The translations under genes and the position numbers were made by a program. A stretch of 64,000 nucleotides of DNA from Aspidapion aeneum (lineage: Eukaryota; Arthropoda; Insecta; Coleoptera; Brentidae), in assembly GCA_963576565.1 (NCBI GenBank), contig OY755038.1, forward strand, positions 64,818,908 through 64,882,907. The letters run 5' to 3'. The number at the start of each line of letters is the position of its first letter. Within the stretch, counting starts at the first letter, position 1. The notes beneath the pieces are model-generated. The model had not been told where the DNA came from. It saw nothing but the letters and a program-made list of their open reading frames with translations, and searched no databases. This document shows, piece after piece, positions 33,767-45,106 of the stretch.

Positions 33767-34079
33767 CTGCAATAAAAACAGAAAGTGTTCGGACGTAAAC
33801 ATGTAATAGCCGGACATTCGCACATTGCATGCCTGACTGTTTCATCATCCTCCAATAGAGTCTATATTCGGTGCATGAGTAGAATACTCTCAGTCGACAG
33901 TGAACTGTAAAATGTCCGTACATTTAAACAAGCTAATAAAAATATTAGTTTTATGGTTTCTTCATTTAGATAAATAGATCCATGACGGATCTGATACCTT
34001 TCTAGCTAATTAGCACACTTCATGTAAGCTCCAGGCTATATCAGCCTTGTAAATCTCAGTAACGAAAGCTCCTATAAAG
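33767..34079 (-). other. probable intron sequence upstream of the Ig exon
   Basis: No repeat or gene is visible. It presumably belongs to the intron before the 33614-33766 exon. Confidence 0.4.
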
Positions 34080-34425
34080 TCTTTGTTTATTATTGAAAAT
34101 AAAAATATATTCCGAAAACCGCGTACTAATGTTATGCTCCGTTAAAAAGGTGACATTTTTTCAACTTTATAACTATCAAAAATCTGTCATTAGCAATGGA
34201 TTTGGACCCAAATATGTAGTCAGCACATAATAGTGTCGTACACTATTTTAACCTGAAAATTTCATAAATATTGGTTTACCGGTTCACACAGACAGACGTC
34301 ACGCCGATATTGCTAAGATAGGTCCAAACACACCCAAATCACACATTTTTAGCGTTATCTCAAAAAAAATCGTCTAAAATAATAACTTCTCATTCCATTG
34401 CTGCGCGGGCTAGAAAGTTAAAAAT
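34080..34425. repeat. dispersed repeat family A, copy 2 (inverse)
   Basis: Reverse complement of the 54295-54700 type. It shares AGCCCGC.CAGCAATGG near 34395-34412, TTAGCGTTATCTC, ACCGGTT and a CCGTTAAAAAGGT block. Confidence 0.65.
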
Positions 34426-35369
34426 GCCATATAAGTTCTTTTATAGCCTATAACAGGACCAGAATTCTGTGGAATCATTTCGAGTGCTTTTGCAAGTCCT
34501 GTTATAAATTTTGGCAGTACCTACTTTTGTGAGGTAATTGGTCCAAAAAAAAATGATGACCCAAAAAAACATAAAAAAGGCCATCAACCAAAAATTTTGC
34601 AAAACTTATATTATTCCGCAAAAAGCACATATATGCCCTCCAGTTTTCTTTGTATTAACTTTTTCTTTCTTGCAAAAACAACTTATGTCCGACAGTTTTT
34701 CTCTTTTTCTAAAGTAATTAGGCAACAAACATTTTTTCTTTTGTAACGAACAGAATTTTAAAGTCAATAGTTACTGTGAGTAATATTTAAGAAAATCATT
34801 TGTTTTAAAATAAACCGTTTTTTTTATTTTCTCAAATTTTTTTGTTTTGGACATACATATGTTCTTTTTGTAAAACAGGCCTCAATTGTTTACGAGATTT
34901 TTTTTTTGAACCGAGGCGAATAATTTGGCAGAATAGATCTGCCCGACTCATAGTGAAGACGAACGAATTCATTTGGTTCCCTTTTGTCATAACAATAGAC
35001 GAATGACAGAGAAATAATTAGTTTACTGTGTCATAACTACACAATGCGAACAAATTGTACCATTTGTCAACGAAACAGTAGCCACGGCGAATAAATTCGT
35101 CGGTTATGGCGTTCCTTGAAATTTGTTCACCCAATGAGTACCTGCATGTATGTTGATTGCACACTAAAAGCATAAAATACAACTTAAGAATTTTAAAAAA
35201 ATTTGTTGATTAACAAGAATTTAGCAAAATAAAAAATAAATAAATTGTCTAAAAGTTGTTGGTACTTTGAGGTGGAGGTTGAGGATTGTCAGAGGCACGG
35301 GACTGTAAGCGCACTGGTCCCACCGGTTGCTGCTGTTTCTTGACACATAAATCTTAATCACTTATATTT
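34426..35369. other. non-coding stretch
   Basis: Contains short related blocks (GACGAATGACAGAGA at 34998 also occurs near 1985) but no gene. Confidence 0.4.
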
Positions 35370-35850
35370 TTTAAGGGGGCAAACTTCGTCCGAAAACTTA
35401 CCATTTGACAACACTGATATCGCCTTTTTTGTCCAAATCTTTGTTCTAATAGAAATAGAAAACGAGAAAGCGGAACGCGTCGAAATTTTGAGGGGTAGTT
35501 TTTTAAAGCATTTTTAACAAACGTATCTTAGCAGTTTTTCGCCAAATCATTTTATTCAAAAAATCAAAAAAAAGTTATGGCTAAAACACAACAAATATTT
35601 CAAAACAATGTTTGGCATTTCAGTAGCCTAGTTGGATTATAGAAAACTGTAGCGAAATTGTTTCGATTTTTGTATTTTTTGGAAATGTACAAAAGAATAT
35701 CAAAAATCTAACAAGATACGTTTGAAGATTTTAAAAAAATCTTGCATATAAACAAAAATAATGTTTCAACAAGTTTTTTATAGAAGAGATCTATTAGGAT
35801 TTACCAAAGCGTACTCAATTTTATATTTGCTGCAGGACACCAAATCAGAC
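35370..35850. repeat. inverted repeat arm flanking the Ig exons, right
   Basis: Inverse counterpart of 30740-31262, about 4.1 kb away. It shows scattered substitutions and indels, so it is old. Confidence 0.6.
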
Positions 35851-38800
35851 AAGAGCCATCAACCTCCTGACTGAAGCTCCACCCCATATACCGGGGGCAA
35901 GTCAATTTAATTGAGAAAATTTAACTAAGATCACGTGACCCGGATTTTCACATTATTTTCAGATATTTTGAAAAAATAAAATCTCGTTTCGTTTCATTTA
36001 AAGACATACAATTTTTTCTATTTACAAAACGTTTTTTTTAAGGGCTGGGGCCATAGCGTAACAAACAAAATCACGGGATTACGAACCAATTTATAAGATA
36101 GTTTTTGATAATTAGTATATTGCTCAGTTAACAGAAGCTTGTGCTTAACTTCGCTGAGTTGAAAATAAAGTCCTTTTTATTTATTTATTTATTTATTACA
36201 TAACAAGAGAAGAAAGTGACAAATTTCACACCAGCGTGAGAAAGTTACTTTCTGTCGAGTAATGGACGCTATTTTTCCTACGAACACTGTTAAACTATAC
36301 TAATTTTTGTAAAAATTGATGTTTAATTTTACGTAAATCAAATGAAACTGCTTTTCCGCACGTGTGGGAAAGTAGTTTGCAATAAATGTGCGAAAAGTAT
36401 TATGACAGTTAAACACTTTCCATGCATGTGCCGAAGTACTGAAAGTACTTGTCACACATGTGCGAAAAAATTTCTGCACACAGATGAAATTTAATGTTTT
36501 CTGGGGATGCAAATCGTGTAAAATCCAACATTTTCATATGTGGTCGCAGGAAATAGTAATTTGCCTAACCAGCCAGTGCGGAAGACGCACACACATTCGT
36601 TAAGTATGTAGGTAAAATATTTTTTCTACGAGGTTGTGGAAACAAATATAAAGTACTACAATAAAAACAACTCATTTATTATATTTAATTTACAATGATT
36701 GCCGAAAACTTTACTTCTTATCCTGTGCAGCATCTGTGGATCAGGAGATTTTCGTTTTCATATTCTGGATCAATGATATCAGAAGGTCTTTAAATATAAT
36801 TTGCTCTGGATGTATTTGGAGGCAGGCTCATAGTAACGTTATGTGTTCCATCCCATTGTGGCTAAGTCTTCTTCGGGATTATCGGTATTTTCTATCACAG
36901 TAAATAAATACTTTTTTCTATTTTCATTTATAAGATGAAATGTCATCCCCTGGTTTTTTGACAAAAAAATAGGCTTTGTTATTTACTCTATTCTTTTATT
37001 TTTCTGTTGCTATTGGAAAACTGGCCGCCCACTTGTGTTTTTAGGCAAAAATTAACGTCAGTGTCAAACTCAAAATGTGTTGTTTTTTGTCATCCCTAAA
37101 ATTTTAGTAAGGCCCACAATTTAGAAACCGAATAGGTGTCCCTAGTCCTCTAATATGTAGTGCCACCTATTGACTGATATTTAAATATTTTGCCTTGTTG
37201 TCTTTTGCTTAAAAAATTGGCTGAATCGAATTTGTCGCCTTAAAATTGGTAAATTTTAGTTTTTTTTTCCGAAAGAAATTTGTTGAGTATTAATTGAATT
37301 TTGGTCGATTGAATTTTTATTACCCTGCTTATAGAGTGAAACTTCTTGGTACCGCCTTTTCGTCTTGCTTGTGCCAATAAAAATGTGTGGTTTTTTCGAA
37401 AATGCGAATTTGGCGCAAAAAAAGGTTCAAATTTGCACGAACAATCGTAGTTGAAACTGTATATTCTTGAGAAGACTAAATATTGTTTTTATGCAGTTTA
37501 TTCAGGCTACGATAAATATTAAAGGTAGGTACGCTTGAAAACCTATTGATGCACACAACAAACACCATTTGATATTTAGGCATTTAATAACTAGCAGGAA
37601 TCTCAACTTAATTAAAAATTAATTAAAGAAAATTAGAGGAATTTTAAAGTTAAAACAATTTGTAGTGAAAACATTTACATACGAAATTTTCGATTAGGAC
37701 TTGTGTTCAATATACATTAAAAAATATTGAACATATTCAGAAATGTAAGAATAAAACTTATCTTTGTTAAAACTATATTATTGCTACACTATTGTACATT
37801 TTTGTGTATATTTTGGCAGCATTGTTGGACGTTTTACGATGATAATGATATAATATTTTTGAAATAAACGTCTCAATTATTATTTTTGGTATCCAAAGGA
37901 TATTCATATTTTGTAGCCTCTCTCCAGTGTTTTGTAACAAGAAATCGAAGTAGGTGCTAGTAATCAATTTTTTTTCTTTTATATTCGGCATAAATAACTT
38001 TGTGTACTATCCTTACCGTTTCAATATGGAAAATTTTGTTGCTCCTCTACTCGAAACGACAGTGTCTCCTAATTCCATTTCTTTTTCTTTTGTCGCAAAT
38101 TCGTTGGATGTGGTACGAAAATGGTTATTAGAAAAGTTTGCTTCAAGCCCTTATCTACAAAATACAATGTTGGGTCTACTGCTTTGAATTTGAAGGTCTG
38201 CTTTAACTTTTGTGTTCCAGTACAGTTTAGTATCGCGGTTTAGGGCTATTAAGAGATATTTACTGTCTTCGGCTTAACTCTTAATATAGATCTGACTTTC
38301 GAACGTAGTTGCGCCTTTTGATATATTCTTTTCACACTAATATTTGGAATCCTCTTATTATATGGTGACTGCGCCGTTTTCCACAATCCCACATTTATTC
38401 CATTCCAGTCGCAATTTAATTAAGTATATGCTGCGGGTAGCAACTTCTTATTCTTGGATCCCCATTATGGAACCCACTGTTTTTCATACTTTCTTAAGCC
38501 AGTTCAGAGAAACTTTTTCATTAATATGGGTTTGTTAAGTTCTATGGTACCGACCATTTAGCTTTTTGTTGAGCTACCGCTCTGCGTAGTCAACAGATTC
38601 TCTTTGAGGTAAAGTCTATTTTAAAGGTTAAAAGGGTCAATATTTCCATCTTTGCTTACTCTAAATGCATAAAAATGATGTTCATTAGCTTGTTTGTAGA
38701 AAAAGTCACGTAGCCTAGTTTGGTAGTACTCTTTGATGCTGAAGATTCCCCTTCCCCCCTTCCTCTCTTGGAAGCTTAAATTTTTAAACAGAGCTTCTGC

Positions 38801-40034
38801 GGTAAATATATTTGTATGTCATTACACAAGTTTTTGTAAAATTATTAATTTAAAAATTGGTCTATTAGAAATATCCAAAAGAAAAAAAAATTGGGCACCC
38901 CGTAACACTTAGTGAACTAGGGTAAATTTGACCAAATCTCCATATTTTTAAACTAAAAATTTAAACTTGAATTTTGTGCCTAAAATTATGAAGGGTTGCG
39001 ATCTATGACCATATGAATCTTTATAAACATTACGAATAATATACCGTATCTGTCTTAAACCAAACCAAACCGAAGCGTAACTTTCGAATATTTCTAAAAA
39101 CTGAATTTGAGGTAGACCTGCAAAAACATTCTCAACCTCCCTACTTAAAAGCCCTGAATACATATCTACCTACAAAGAGAAACAACTGTAGTCAAAACTA
39201 CATATTTTGAGAAAAACTAGATATAATTGTCCTACTCAATATAAAAAACAGCATTGGTTTTGATCTTTTTGATTTACCAAAGCCAATTTTCTTTATATAG
39301 GAATTTCAAATTTAAACCCCCAATTCGCAAACTTGCCTCCTTTTAGAACAAATAATAGCTGCAAAAGCTATTTCGAGCGATTGGAAACCACTTATAGCCC
39401 AATTTGATAGTGGATAGCATTCGCGTTATAAGGCTTAATGCAAGCAGGTGCATTAACTTTACAGTGAAAAGTTTTTACTTAGGGGAAATTATATAACATT
39501 CATTCATTTTTAAAAGTTTACCGTATTCTTAGTAGTTCATCATTTTTGAGGTTTCAAACAAATATGTACGTACCTACCGGGCAACCAAAAGCAGCTGAAT
39601 CTATAACACAATATTAAAAAAGTTTTTGTTGCTAATCGGGTAAAAAAAAAAATTCCTCTCGTATTTTTGTAGCTCGATAGCTCATCCTTACGGGGATCCA
39701 AAATATAATGGACACCTAATAAGTGTTGACGTTGTCTACGTGAAACACTTACGAAGTTGCTTAGACCGTTTTGTCTCATCCTACGTATGAAGCACCTTCT
39801 ATCAAAACACGAGAGAAACTAGTATTAACAAAAATGAGGGTGTATATATTGTAATGAATTTCATAAAACAGAAAATAAAAGTTTTTATAAATACCTATAA
39901 GTTAAGGAATTTTTTGGCAGTTTTAGGTTTTTAAAATTATAGCCATTTATAAATTTCCTACTCTTAGAAAAAGCAAATCTTTATTTAAAAAAATGTTTAC
40001 TCTTTTTAGATTTATTACATATGTACTAATAAAT
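35851..40034. other. AT-rich stretch without supported genes
   Basis: A (TTTA)n tract at 36174-36198 follows GTTGAAAATAAAGTCC and could be a LINE 3' end. A reverse-strand frame at about 38620-38750 reads like decayed coding sequence but could not be assigned. Otherwise I see nothing. Confidence 0.4.
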
Positions 40035-40451
40035 TTAAATTTACACAGTGCGACCCTATGAATTTTAGGTTTTTTGAGAAGGCCACCTAAATTTTTTTTG
40101 GTTCCTAATAATAGACTGCCCCGTCATTAAAAACCACTGCTCGCCTAAATCGCAGCTGATCCTTCTTCAGAGATTTTTGAGATTAAAATTTTTTAAATGT
40201 TTTTTGTTAACAGTCTTTTAAAAAAAAATTAAATTTATAATATTTGTACTGGCTATGAGGGTCATATCTGCTGATACCATCAAATAAGCAGTGGCGCACC
40301 CAGGAATATGTCTTGGGGGAGCCCGAGACCTTTAAGGGGGCCCTAGGCCTCATGATGGCGTATTTTATGCTATCTTATCTTTTCATTTATGAAATATGTG
40401 AAAAATATATATTTTTTTTTACGAGTATGCGCACTCGCAAGGAGATCCCTA

Positions 40452-40697
40452 TCACGCTCGAGAAGCGGCAAGTGCGCGGAAATGTTGGTGTGTGTTGGTT
40501 TTGAAACGGTTCAGGTTGTAACCTGCAGGGAAAACTGTCGCAGGGAGTTTATTCCACAGCGATGCTGTTCTCCAGAGATATGAATTCTGATATAATGAGG
40601 TTCTTGGTGCCTCTATTTTAACAATAAATTGATGATTACCGTCTGTTTGACGTGTTCGCCTAGTAGGTGCTACTCCCGGGGGGATTATACGTGCCAC
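40452..40697 (-). pseudogene. LINE ORF C-terminal tail after a frameshift
   Basis: This frame continues the LINE protein after the stop at 40685. It encodes TRRTRQTDG, a PRTSLYQNSYLWRTASLWN block and FKTNTHQHF. That is the familiar C-terminal end of jockey/CR1-group proteins. A one-base shift in or near the C run at 40676-40682 separates it from the main ORF. Its apparent start is a GTG, so it is not an independent gene. Confidence 0.75.
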
Positions 40698-43270
40698 TCT
40701 TCAGAGCATTTTCCGTGATAATACCTGTAGAAGAGTAATAGATCGCCCACAGTTCTTCGATGTTCGAGACTATCCAAGCTACGGGTAAGTGCGGGGTCAT
40801 TGATCAGCTTGATAGCTCGTTTTTGCACGGTGTTCAAAAGCATTAAGGTATGTTTGTGTGCCGCACTACATATATGTGAGCAGTACTCCATAATTGGTCG
40901 AATCTGGGCTTTGTAGAGTGTCAGCAGTTGGCTTGGTGTATACAGATGTCTTGTACGAAATAGCGCCCCAAGTTTTTGGGACGCCCTTTTAGCTATATCT
41001 GCCACGTGACTGTGCCAAGACATGTTGGTCTCTGCAGTGACTCCTAAGATGTTCAACTGGCTCTGCAATGCGACAGCACTTACAGATAGCATGATGTTTG
41101 GCTCACCGGTGCTGGTCTTTTTTGAAAACAGGGCCGCTTGGGTTTTCTGCGCGTTGAACTGTACAAGGTTTTTGTTGCCCCAGTCCTCTATTATCTCCAA
41201 GTCGTTATTTATCTGTGATATTTCAGTTAGTCTAAGGTAATGGAACTCACGTGCGCAGATACATGTGGGTGGTATGACTGAGGAGACAACATTGCCATCA
41301 TCTGCAAAGCAATAAAGTGGATTTACTGTTTTATCTATGAGGTCATTTATGTAAATCAGAAAAACTGTTGGCGAAAGGATTGCTCCCTGTGGCACACCAG
41401 CATTTATTTGGTAAGAGTTGGAGTTCCAGCCATCCAGTGCAACATAAATGGATCTATCCTTAAGGTAACTCTCAAACCAAGTGCAAAGTTTCGGCGACAA
41501 TCCCGTTGCTTTGAGCTTGTTGAGCAGATTTTCATGCCAGACTTTATCGAATGCTTTAGATATATCTAAGGCAATTGTTCTTGTTTTACCTCGCAACTCA
41601 ATCGCTTTTTGCCATAAGTGAGTGACGTATGTAAGTAAATCGCCAGTTGACCTATATTTTCGAAATCCGTATTGCTTGTCGTTGATAATTTTGTACTTTT
41701 CCAAGTACTTGGTTAGGTGATTGTTCACAACTCTTTCCATTACTTTTGATATCACCGGAAGTAGAGAAATTGGTCTATATTTTAACGGATCTGTCTTTTT
41801 TCCTTTCTTTGGAATGGGTTGTAATGCGGCAGACTTCCATGATGATGGATATACTCCTTGCCTATAAGATAAATTGAATAATTTTGCGAAAGTTAAGGTG
41901 AGTTCGCTAGCACAATTTTTGAGTACTATCGCGGGAATGCCATCTGGACCCATTGCTTTGTTTGTATCCAACTTTTTAAGGGATTTTCGTATTTCTCTCT
42001 GACAAAAGGGTACCTCTGGCATACTGTGGGAAACCCTTTCAATGAACGGTGGAGTTTTTCCATTTGGCACTGTAAGGTTTGAGTTGGAGGAAAAGATTTT
42101 GGCCAGCTTATTGGCTTTTTCCTCTGATGTTGTGGCTAAGTGAGTATTTTTATCTGTAAGTGGTGGTATGGATGACTTGGTGAAGTTTGATCCAACGGCT
42201 TTTGCAAGAGACCAAAAGGACCTAGAACTACTTGGACAATTCAGCAACCTGTTTTTTATTCTTTGATTATATGTTTCTTTGGCGGCGTCAATAGTAATTT
42301 TGCAACTATTTCTGGCTTCTATAAATTCTGTGTGGTTTTGAACGGTTTGTTGTCGTTTCCAATGGTTATATGCTCTGTGTTTTTTCTGTACAGCCGTTTG
42401 ACACTGGCTGTTGAACCAAGGTTTTGCATTAGCTCTGCGTTTTATTGTATGTGGGATATATGCATCCATTCCAGATAAGATTACTTGTGTTATTTCATTA
42501 CAGCAAATAGTGGGATCAGCTGTTTTAAAGCAAACCTCTTGCCATGGAAAATCCAGGTAAAACTGTTTAAAGTCATTCCATTTTGCCGATTTATAGTGCC
42601 ACATTTTACGAGGAAGTGATTGTTGGCTTGGCGGTATGAACATTTCGCACTTTGTTCTTATAAGTTTATGATCGGATGAACCAAGTGGGGGATCTACTTG
42701 AATTGTGTACAAGTCAGGATTTGTAGTTAGGAACCAGTCTAAAAGCGCTGCAAATTCACCCCTTTCTGAGATACGGGTAGGTTCATCGACAAGCTGCTTT
42801 AGACCACAACTTATGGCAAAAGCTTCTGCTTCCCTGCCTTCATTATCTGTTTTGTTGTGGTGTTTTAGCCAGGGTATATTGTGGACGTTGAAATCGCCTA
42901 AAAAAACAATTGCCGCATATGGATAGTTAGACTGTATACTATCACAGTTTTCGTGTAATGTCGCAAAAAAGTTTTGATACTCGGTGTTACTTGGCGGTCG
43001 GTAGAGGCAGCAAATGAACTTGGTCGATGACTTTGAGGTGAAGTTCAGCCATATGATATCGAGGTTCGCTGGTTCTAGCTTCTCCTCTCGATGACATGAA
43101 AGGTCATTTTTAATGTACACACAGATCCCAAAATTATGTCGAAATCGGTGGTGTAGGTCATAGCCGGGATAAAGATAGTTCACAATAGGTGTTGCAGAAC
43201 TGATTTTAGTTTCAGTGAGAACAAGGATGTCAGGTCTTTGTTCTTCAAGATGTTGGTGAACTGAATTCAT
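40685..43270 (-). CDS. LINE endonuclease and reverse transcriptase polyprotein
   Basis: 861 residues from the ATG at 43270. The frame is open upstream to a stop at 43397-43399, and the upstream codons encode FSNIRGLSTN, the first strand of the endonuclease, so the functional start lies before 43270. The EEP endonuclease covers roughly residues 1-215: VLTETKI, GDFNVHN and SSDHKLI are the metal and catalytic motifs. Reverse transcriptase covers about 400-700: KAMGPDGIP, RPISLLPVISKVMERVV, ALDISKAFDKVWH, AGVPQGAILSP and the catalytic FADDGNV. It nicks target DNA and copies element RNA in place. The last part of the protein is in another frame (40452-40697). Confidence 0.92.
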   Translation of the reverse strand: MNSVHQHLEEQRPDILVLTETKISSATPIVNYLYPGYDLHHRFRHNFGICVYIKNDLSCHREEKLEPANLDIIWLNFTSKSSTKFICCLYRPPSNTEYQNFFATLHENCDSIQSNYPYAAIVFLGDFNVHNIPWLKHHNKTDNEGREAEAFAISCGLKQLVDEPTRISERGEFAALLDWFLTTNPDLYTIQVDPPLGSSDHKLIRTKCEMFIPPSQQSLPRKMWHYKSAKWNDFKQFYLDFPWQEVCFKTADPTICCNEITQVILSGMDAYIPHTIKRRANAKPWFNSQCQTAVQKKHRAYNHWKRQQTVQNHTEFIEARNSCKITIDAAKETYNQRIKNRLLNCPSSSRSFWSLAKAVGSNFTKSSIPPLTDKNTHLATTSEEKANKLAKIFSSNSNLTVPNGKTPPFIERVSHSMPEVPFCQREIRKSLKKLDTNKAMGPDGIPAIVLKNCASELTLTFAKLFNLSYRQGVYPSSWKSAALQPIPKKGKKTDPLKYRPISLLPVISKVMERVVNNHLTKYLEKYKIINDKQYGFRKYRSTGDLLTYVTHLWQKAIELRGKTRTIALDISKAFDKVWHENLLNKLKATGLSPKLCTWFESYLKDRSIYVALDGWNSNSYQINAGVPQGAILSPTVFLIYINDLIDKTVNPLYCFADDGNVVSSVIPPTCICAREFHYLRLTEISQINNDLEIIEDWGNKNLVQFNAQKTQAALFSKKTSTGEPNIMLSVSAVALQSQLNILGVTAETNMSWHSHVADIAKRASQKLGALFRTRHLYTPSQLLTLYKAQIRPIMEYCSHICSAAHKHTLMLLNTVQKRAIKLINDPALTRSLDSLEHRRTVGDLLLFYRYYHGKCSEEWHV

Positions 43271-43802
43271 GTTGGTACTTAATCCTCTTATATTGCTAAA
43301 ATCAATTCTGAGTTGAGTTTTTGGTCTTCTTTTAATATCTTTGCATGAAGGACCCCCAGGATCACCCGACGCCCGAAGATCCGAGTGGTCGGGTATTTAA
43401 CCTCCGGAATATTTTGATCCTGGAGGCGCCATCATGCTATCTGTTACTCATTGTTGGAACCGGACTGCCAGCGCAGTAGCGGAACGTGGTGATACCACTT
43501 AGCGCTACTCAGTTCTGGCATGGTGGTATCTCACCGGTCGACGCCCAATGAGTAAAAACCTACCTTTAGAAACGTCTTAGGCTTGGGGGGCCCAGGCCCC
43601 GCCCCACCCCCCCGGGTGTGCCCATAAAATAAGCCAAAAAATGTCTGACTCACTAAATTATTTAATAAATCTTTGGTCGTTTTTTACCTCTAATAAAAAT
43701 GAATTCTCTCTGATCAGTCTTTTTTTTGTTTATTTCTGCGATGTATATTTTTAGTTTTTATTAGATTATTATTAGTTTCGGATGTTTTCGTAGTGATTTA
43801 AA

Positions 43803-44262
43803 ATGAGTGCCCATCCGAAAAATCGTTGCTATCACGAAGAAAATCAAAGAAAGGTTTGTGCAGGGTGTGGTTCAAAAATTAATTTTGGGAAAAAGAACCT
43901 GGATACCAAATTTAGAGTTTCAGTAGCCTTTGAAAATCTTATTTGTGAGTTTTTAAACCCAAATTATAGTATTTCAGATAATAAGTATCCAATAGCAATA
44001 TGTGCAGCTTGTCGCATTATTCTAAAAACGAAAAAGAAAGGAAACTTGAAAAAAAACTACCAATAATGCCTGATTATAAAAATAACGTGGTTTTAAAAAC
44101 TACTAGAAATTTCGATCAATCATACTGTAATTGCATTATTTGCACCTGTGCACGAAGTAAAAGTAGCAACAATGCTTTAAAACTTCTGGAAGCAGCACAT
44201 GCTAAAAAGCAAGAACAAGTAGCAGTGGATATTATTAAAAAAAGAGTGGAAAAAATTTATTA
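43803..44262 (+). pseudogene. Cys-rich protein of unknown family, frameshifted
   Basis: A frame from ATG at 43803 encodes VCAGCGSKI, then ICAACRII, and stops at 44064. An overlapping frame (44000-44262) continues with YCNCIICTCARS and a helical Lys-rich end. A one-base loss in the A8 run near 44049 would explain the switch; joined, the product would be about 153 residues. The three CxxC-like pairs suggest zinc binding. It lies inside the inverted-repeat element on the plus strand, opposite to the LINE, so it may be a transposon-encoded DNA-binding protein. No transposase catalytic motif is visible. I do not recognise the family. Confidence 0.5.
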
Positions 44263-44929
44263 AATATTTTAGTGAGACGGATATTTTTTGCTCCTTTCAT
44301 GAGCGGAACCAGGAGGGGGGGGGGCGGGGCCCGCCCCTCCCCAAACCTAAGACGTTTTTAGATATTCTTCACATATTTCATGAATGAAAAGATAAGATAG
44401 CATCAAATACGCCATCATGAGGCCTCCCCCCCCCCCAGAGGTCTCGGGCTCCCCCAAGACATATTCCTGGGTGCGCCACTGCTTATTTGATGGTATCAGC
44501 AGATATGACCCTCATAGCCAGTAGAAAAAGTATAAATTAATTTTTTTTAAAGACTGATAACAAAAAACATAATCTTAAAAATCTCTTAAGAAGGATCAGC
44601 TGCGATTTAGGCAAGCAGTGGTTTTTAATGACGAAGCAGTCTATTATTAGGAACCAAAAAAAAATTTAGGTGGCCTTCTCAAAAATCCTAAATTTTATAG
44701 GGTCGCACTGTGTTTAGGTAGCTAAATATTTTTCTTTACCATTTTATTACACTTTTTGTAAATAATATATTTTTTTTAATTTTAAATATGCAGGAAATTT
44801 TACAAGCTGGATTAGACTCTTAGATATGAATGGCAATATCTATGTACACTCGTGCCCATAAAAATCCCGTACATGAAAAATTTAATTGATAATTTTAAGT
44901 GTGGATTACTGAAAATCCAGATAAGATGG

Positions 44930-45080
44930 TGTTGGATCTCCCTATATAGTTTGTTATATTTTGATGTATTATTATATATGTCATTGTTTTTGAGTTGTCA
45001 ATAAAAATTATTAGAAAAAGTCAACGAAAAGGTCTCCTCACTTTTTACTTTAAATACATTTCCAGGAAGAGTTTCCAAAA
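44930..45080 (+). repeat. 5' LTR of the BEL/Pao element
   Basis: 151 bp, nearly identical to 50279-50429. It contains CAATAAAAATTATT, a likely polyadenylation signal. The following TGGCATCCCTGAAAG may be the primer-binding site. Confidence 0.85.
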
Positions 45081-45106
45081 TAGTGGCATCCCTGAAAGTT
45101 AAGAAA

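Larger units (their letters stand above)
40412..43565 (-). mobile_element. non-LTR retrotransposon (jockey/CR1-like), nearly complete
   Basis: On the reverse strand it has a short 5' region (about 43400-43565), one long ORF with endonuclease and reverse transcriptase, and a 3' tail. The tail ends in a poly-A tract (T run at 40412-40420). The left and right flanks together reconstruct the inverted-repeat arm found intact at 44340-44390, which marks the insertion. No separate ORF1 is visible, so the 5' end is probably truncated or the family has a single ORF. Confidence 0.85.
40035..44722. mobile_element. large inverted-repeat element enclosing a Cys-rich ORF and a LINE
   Basis: The left arm (40035-40411, continuing at about 43566-43625) is inversely repeated at about 44300-44722. 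The outer ends read CACAGTGCGACCCTAT and its inverse. Each arm contains CAGTGGCGCACCCAGG, a hAT-like terminus, followed by a block shared with the 33339-33517 MITE. The flanks of that inner terminus are also inverted (CAAATAAG and CTTATTTG), so the repeat extends beyond it. The interior holds 43803-44262. A LINE was inserted into the left arm. No convincing outer target duplication could be set; TTTA-like bases flank both ends. Confidence 0.65.

Noticed and set aside
36174..36198. TTTA tract as the 3' end of a LINE
   Set aside because: Preceding bases resemble some LINE tails, but no coding sequence upstream supports it.
37954..38790. Possible decayed LINE coding on the reverse strand near 38620-38750
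   Set aside because: A 40-codon stretch looks coding-like but no diagnostic motif appears and stops are frequent on both sides.
40292..44483. A single hAT insertion bounded by the CAGTGGCGCACC ends
   Set aside because: The 8-bp flanks are inverted (CAAATAAG and CTTATTTG), not direct, so this is part of a larger inverted repeat and not a simple target duplication.
44925..44929. GATGG as target duplication of the BEL element
   Set aside because: No matching 5 bases follow the 3' LTR at 50430, so I do not claim a duplication.
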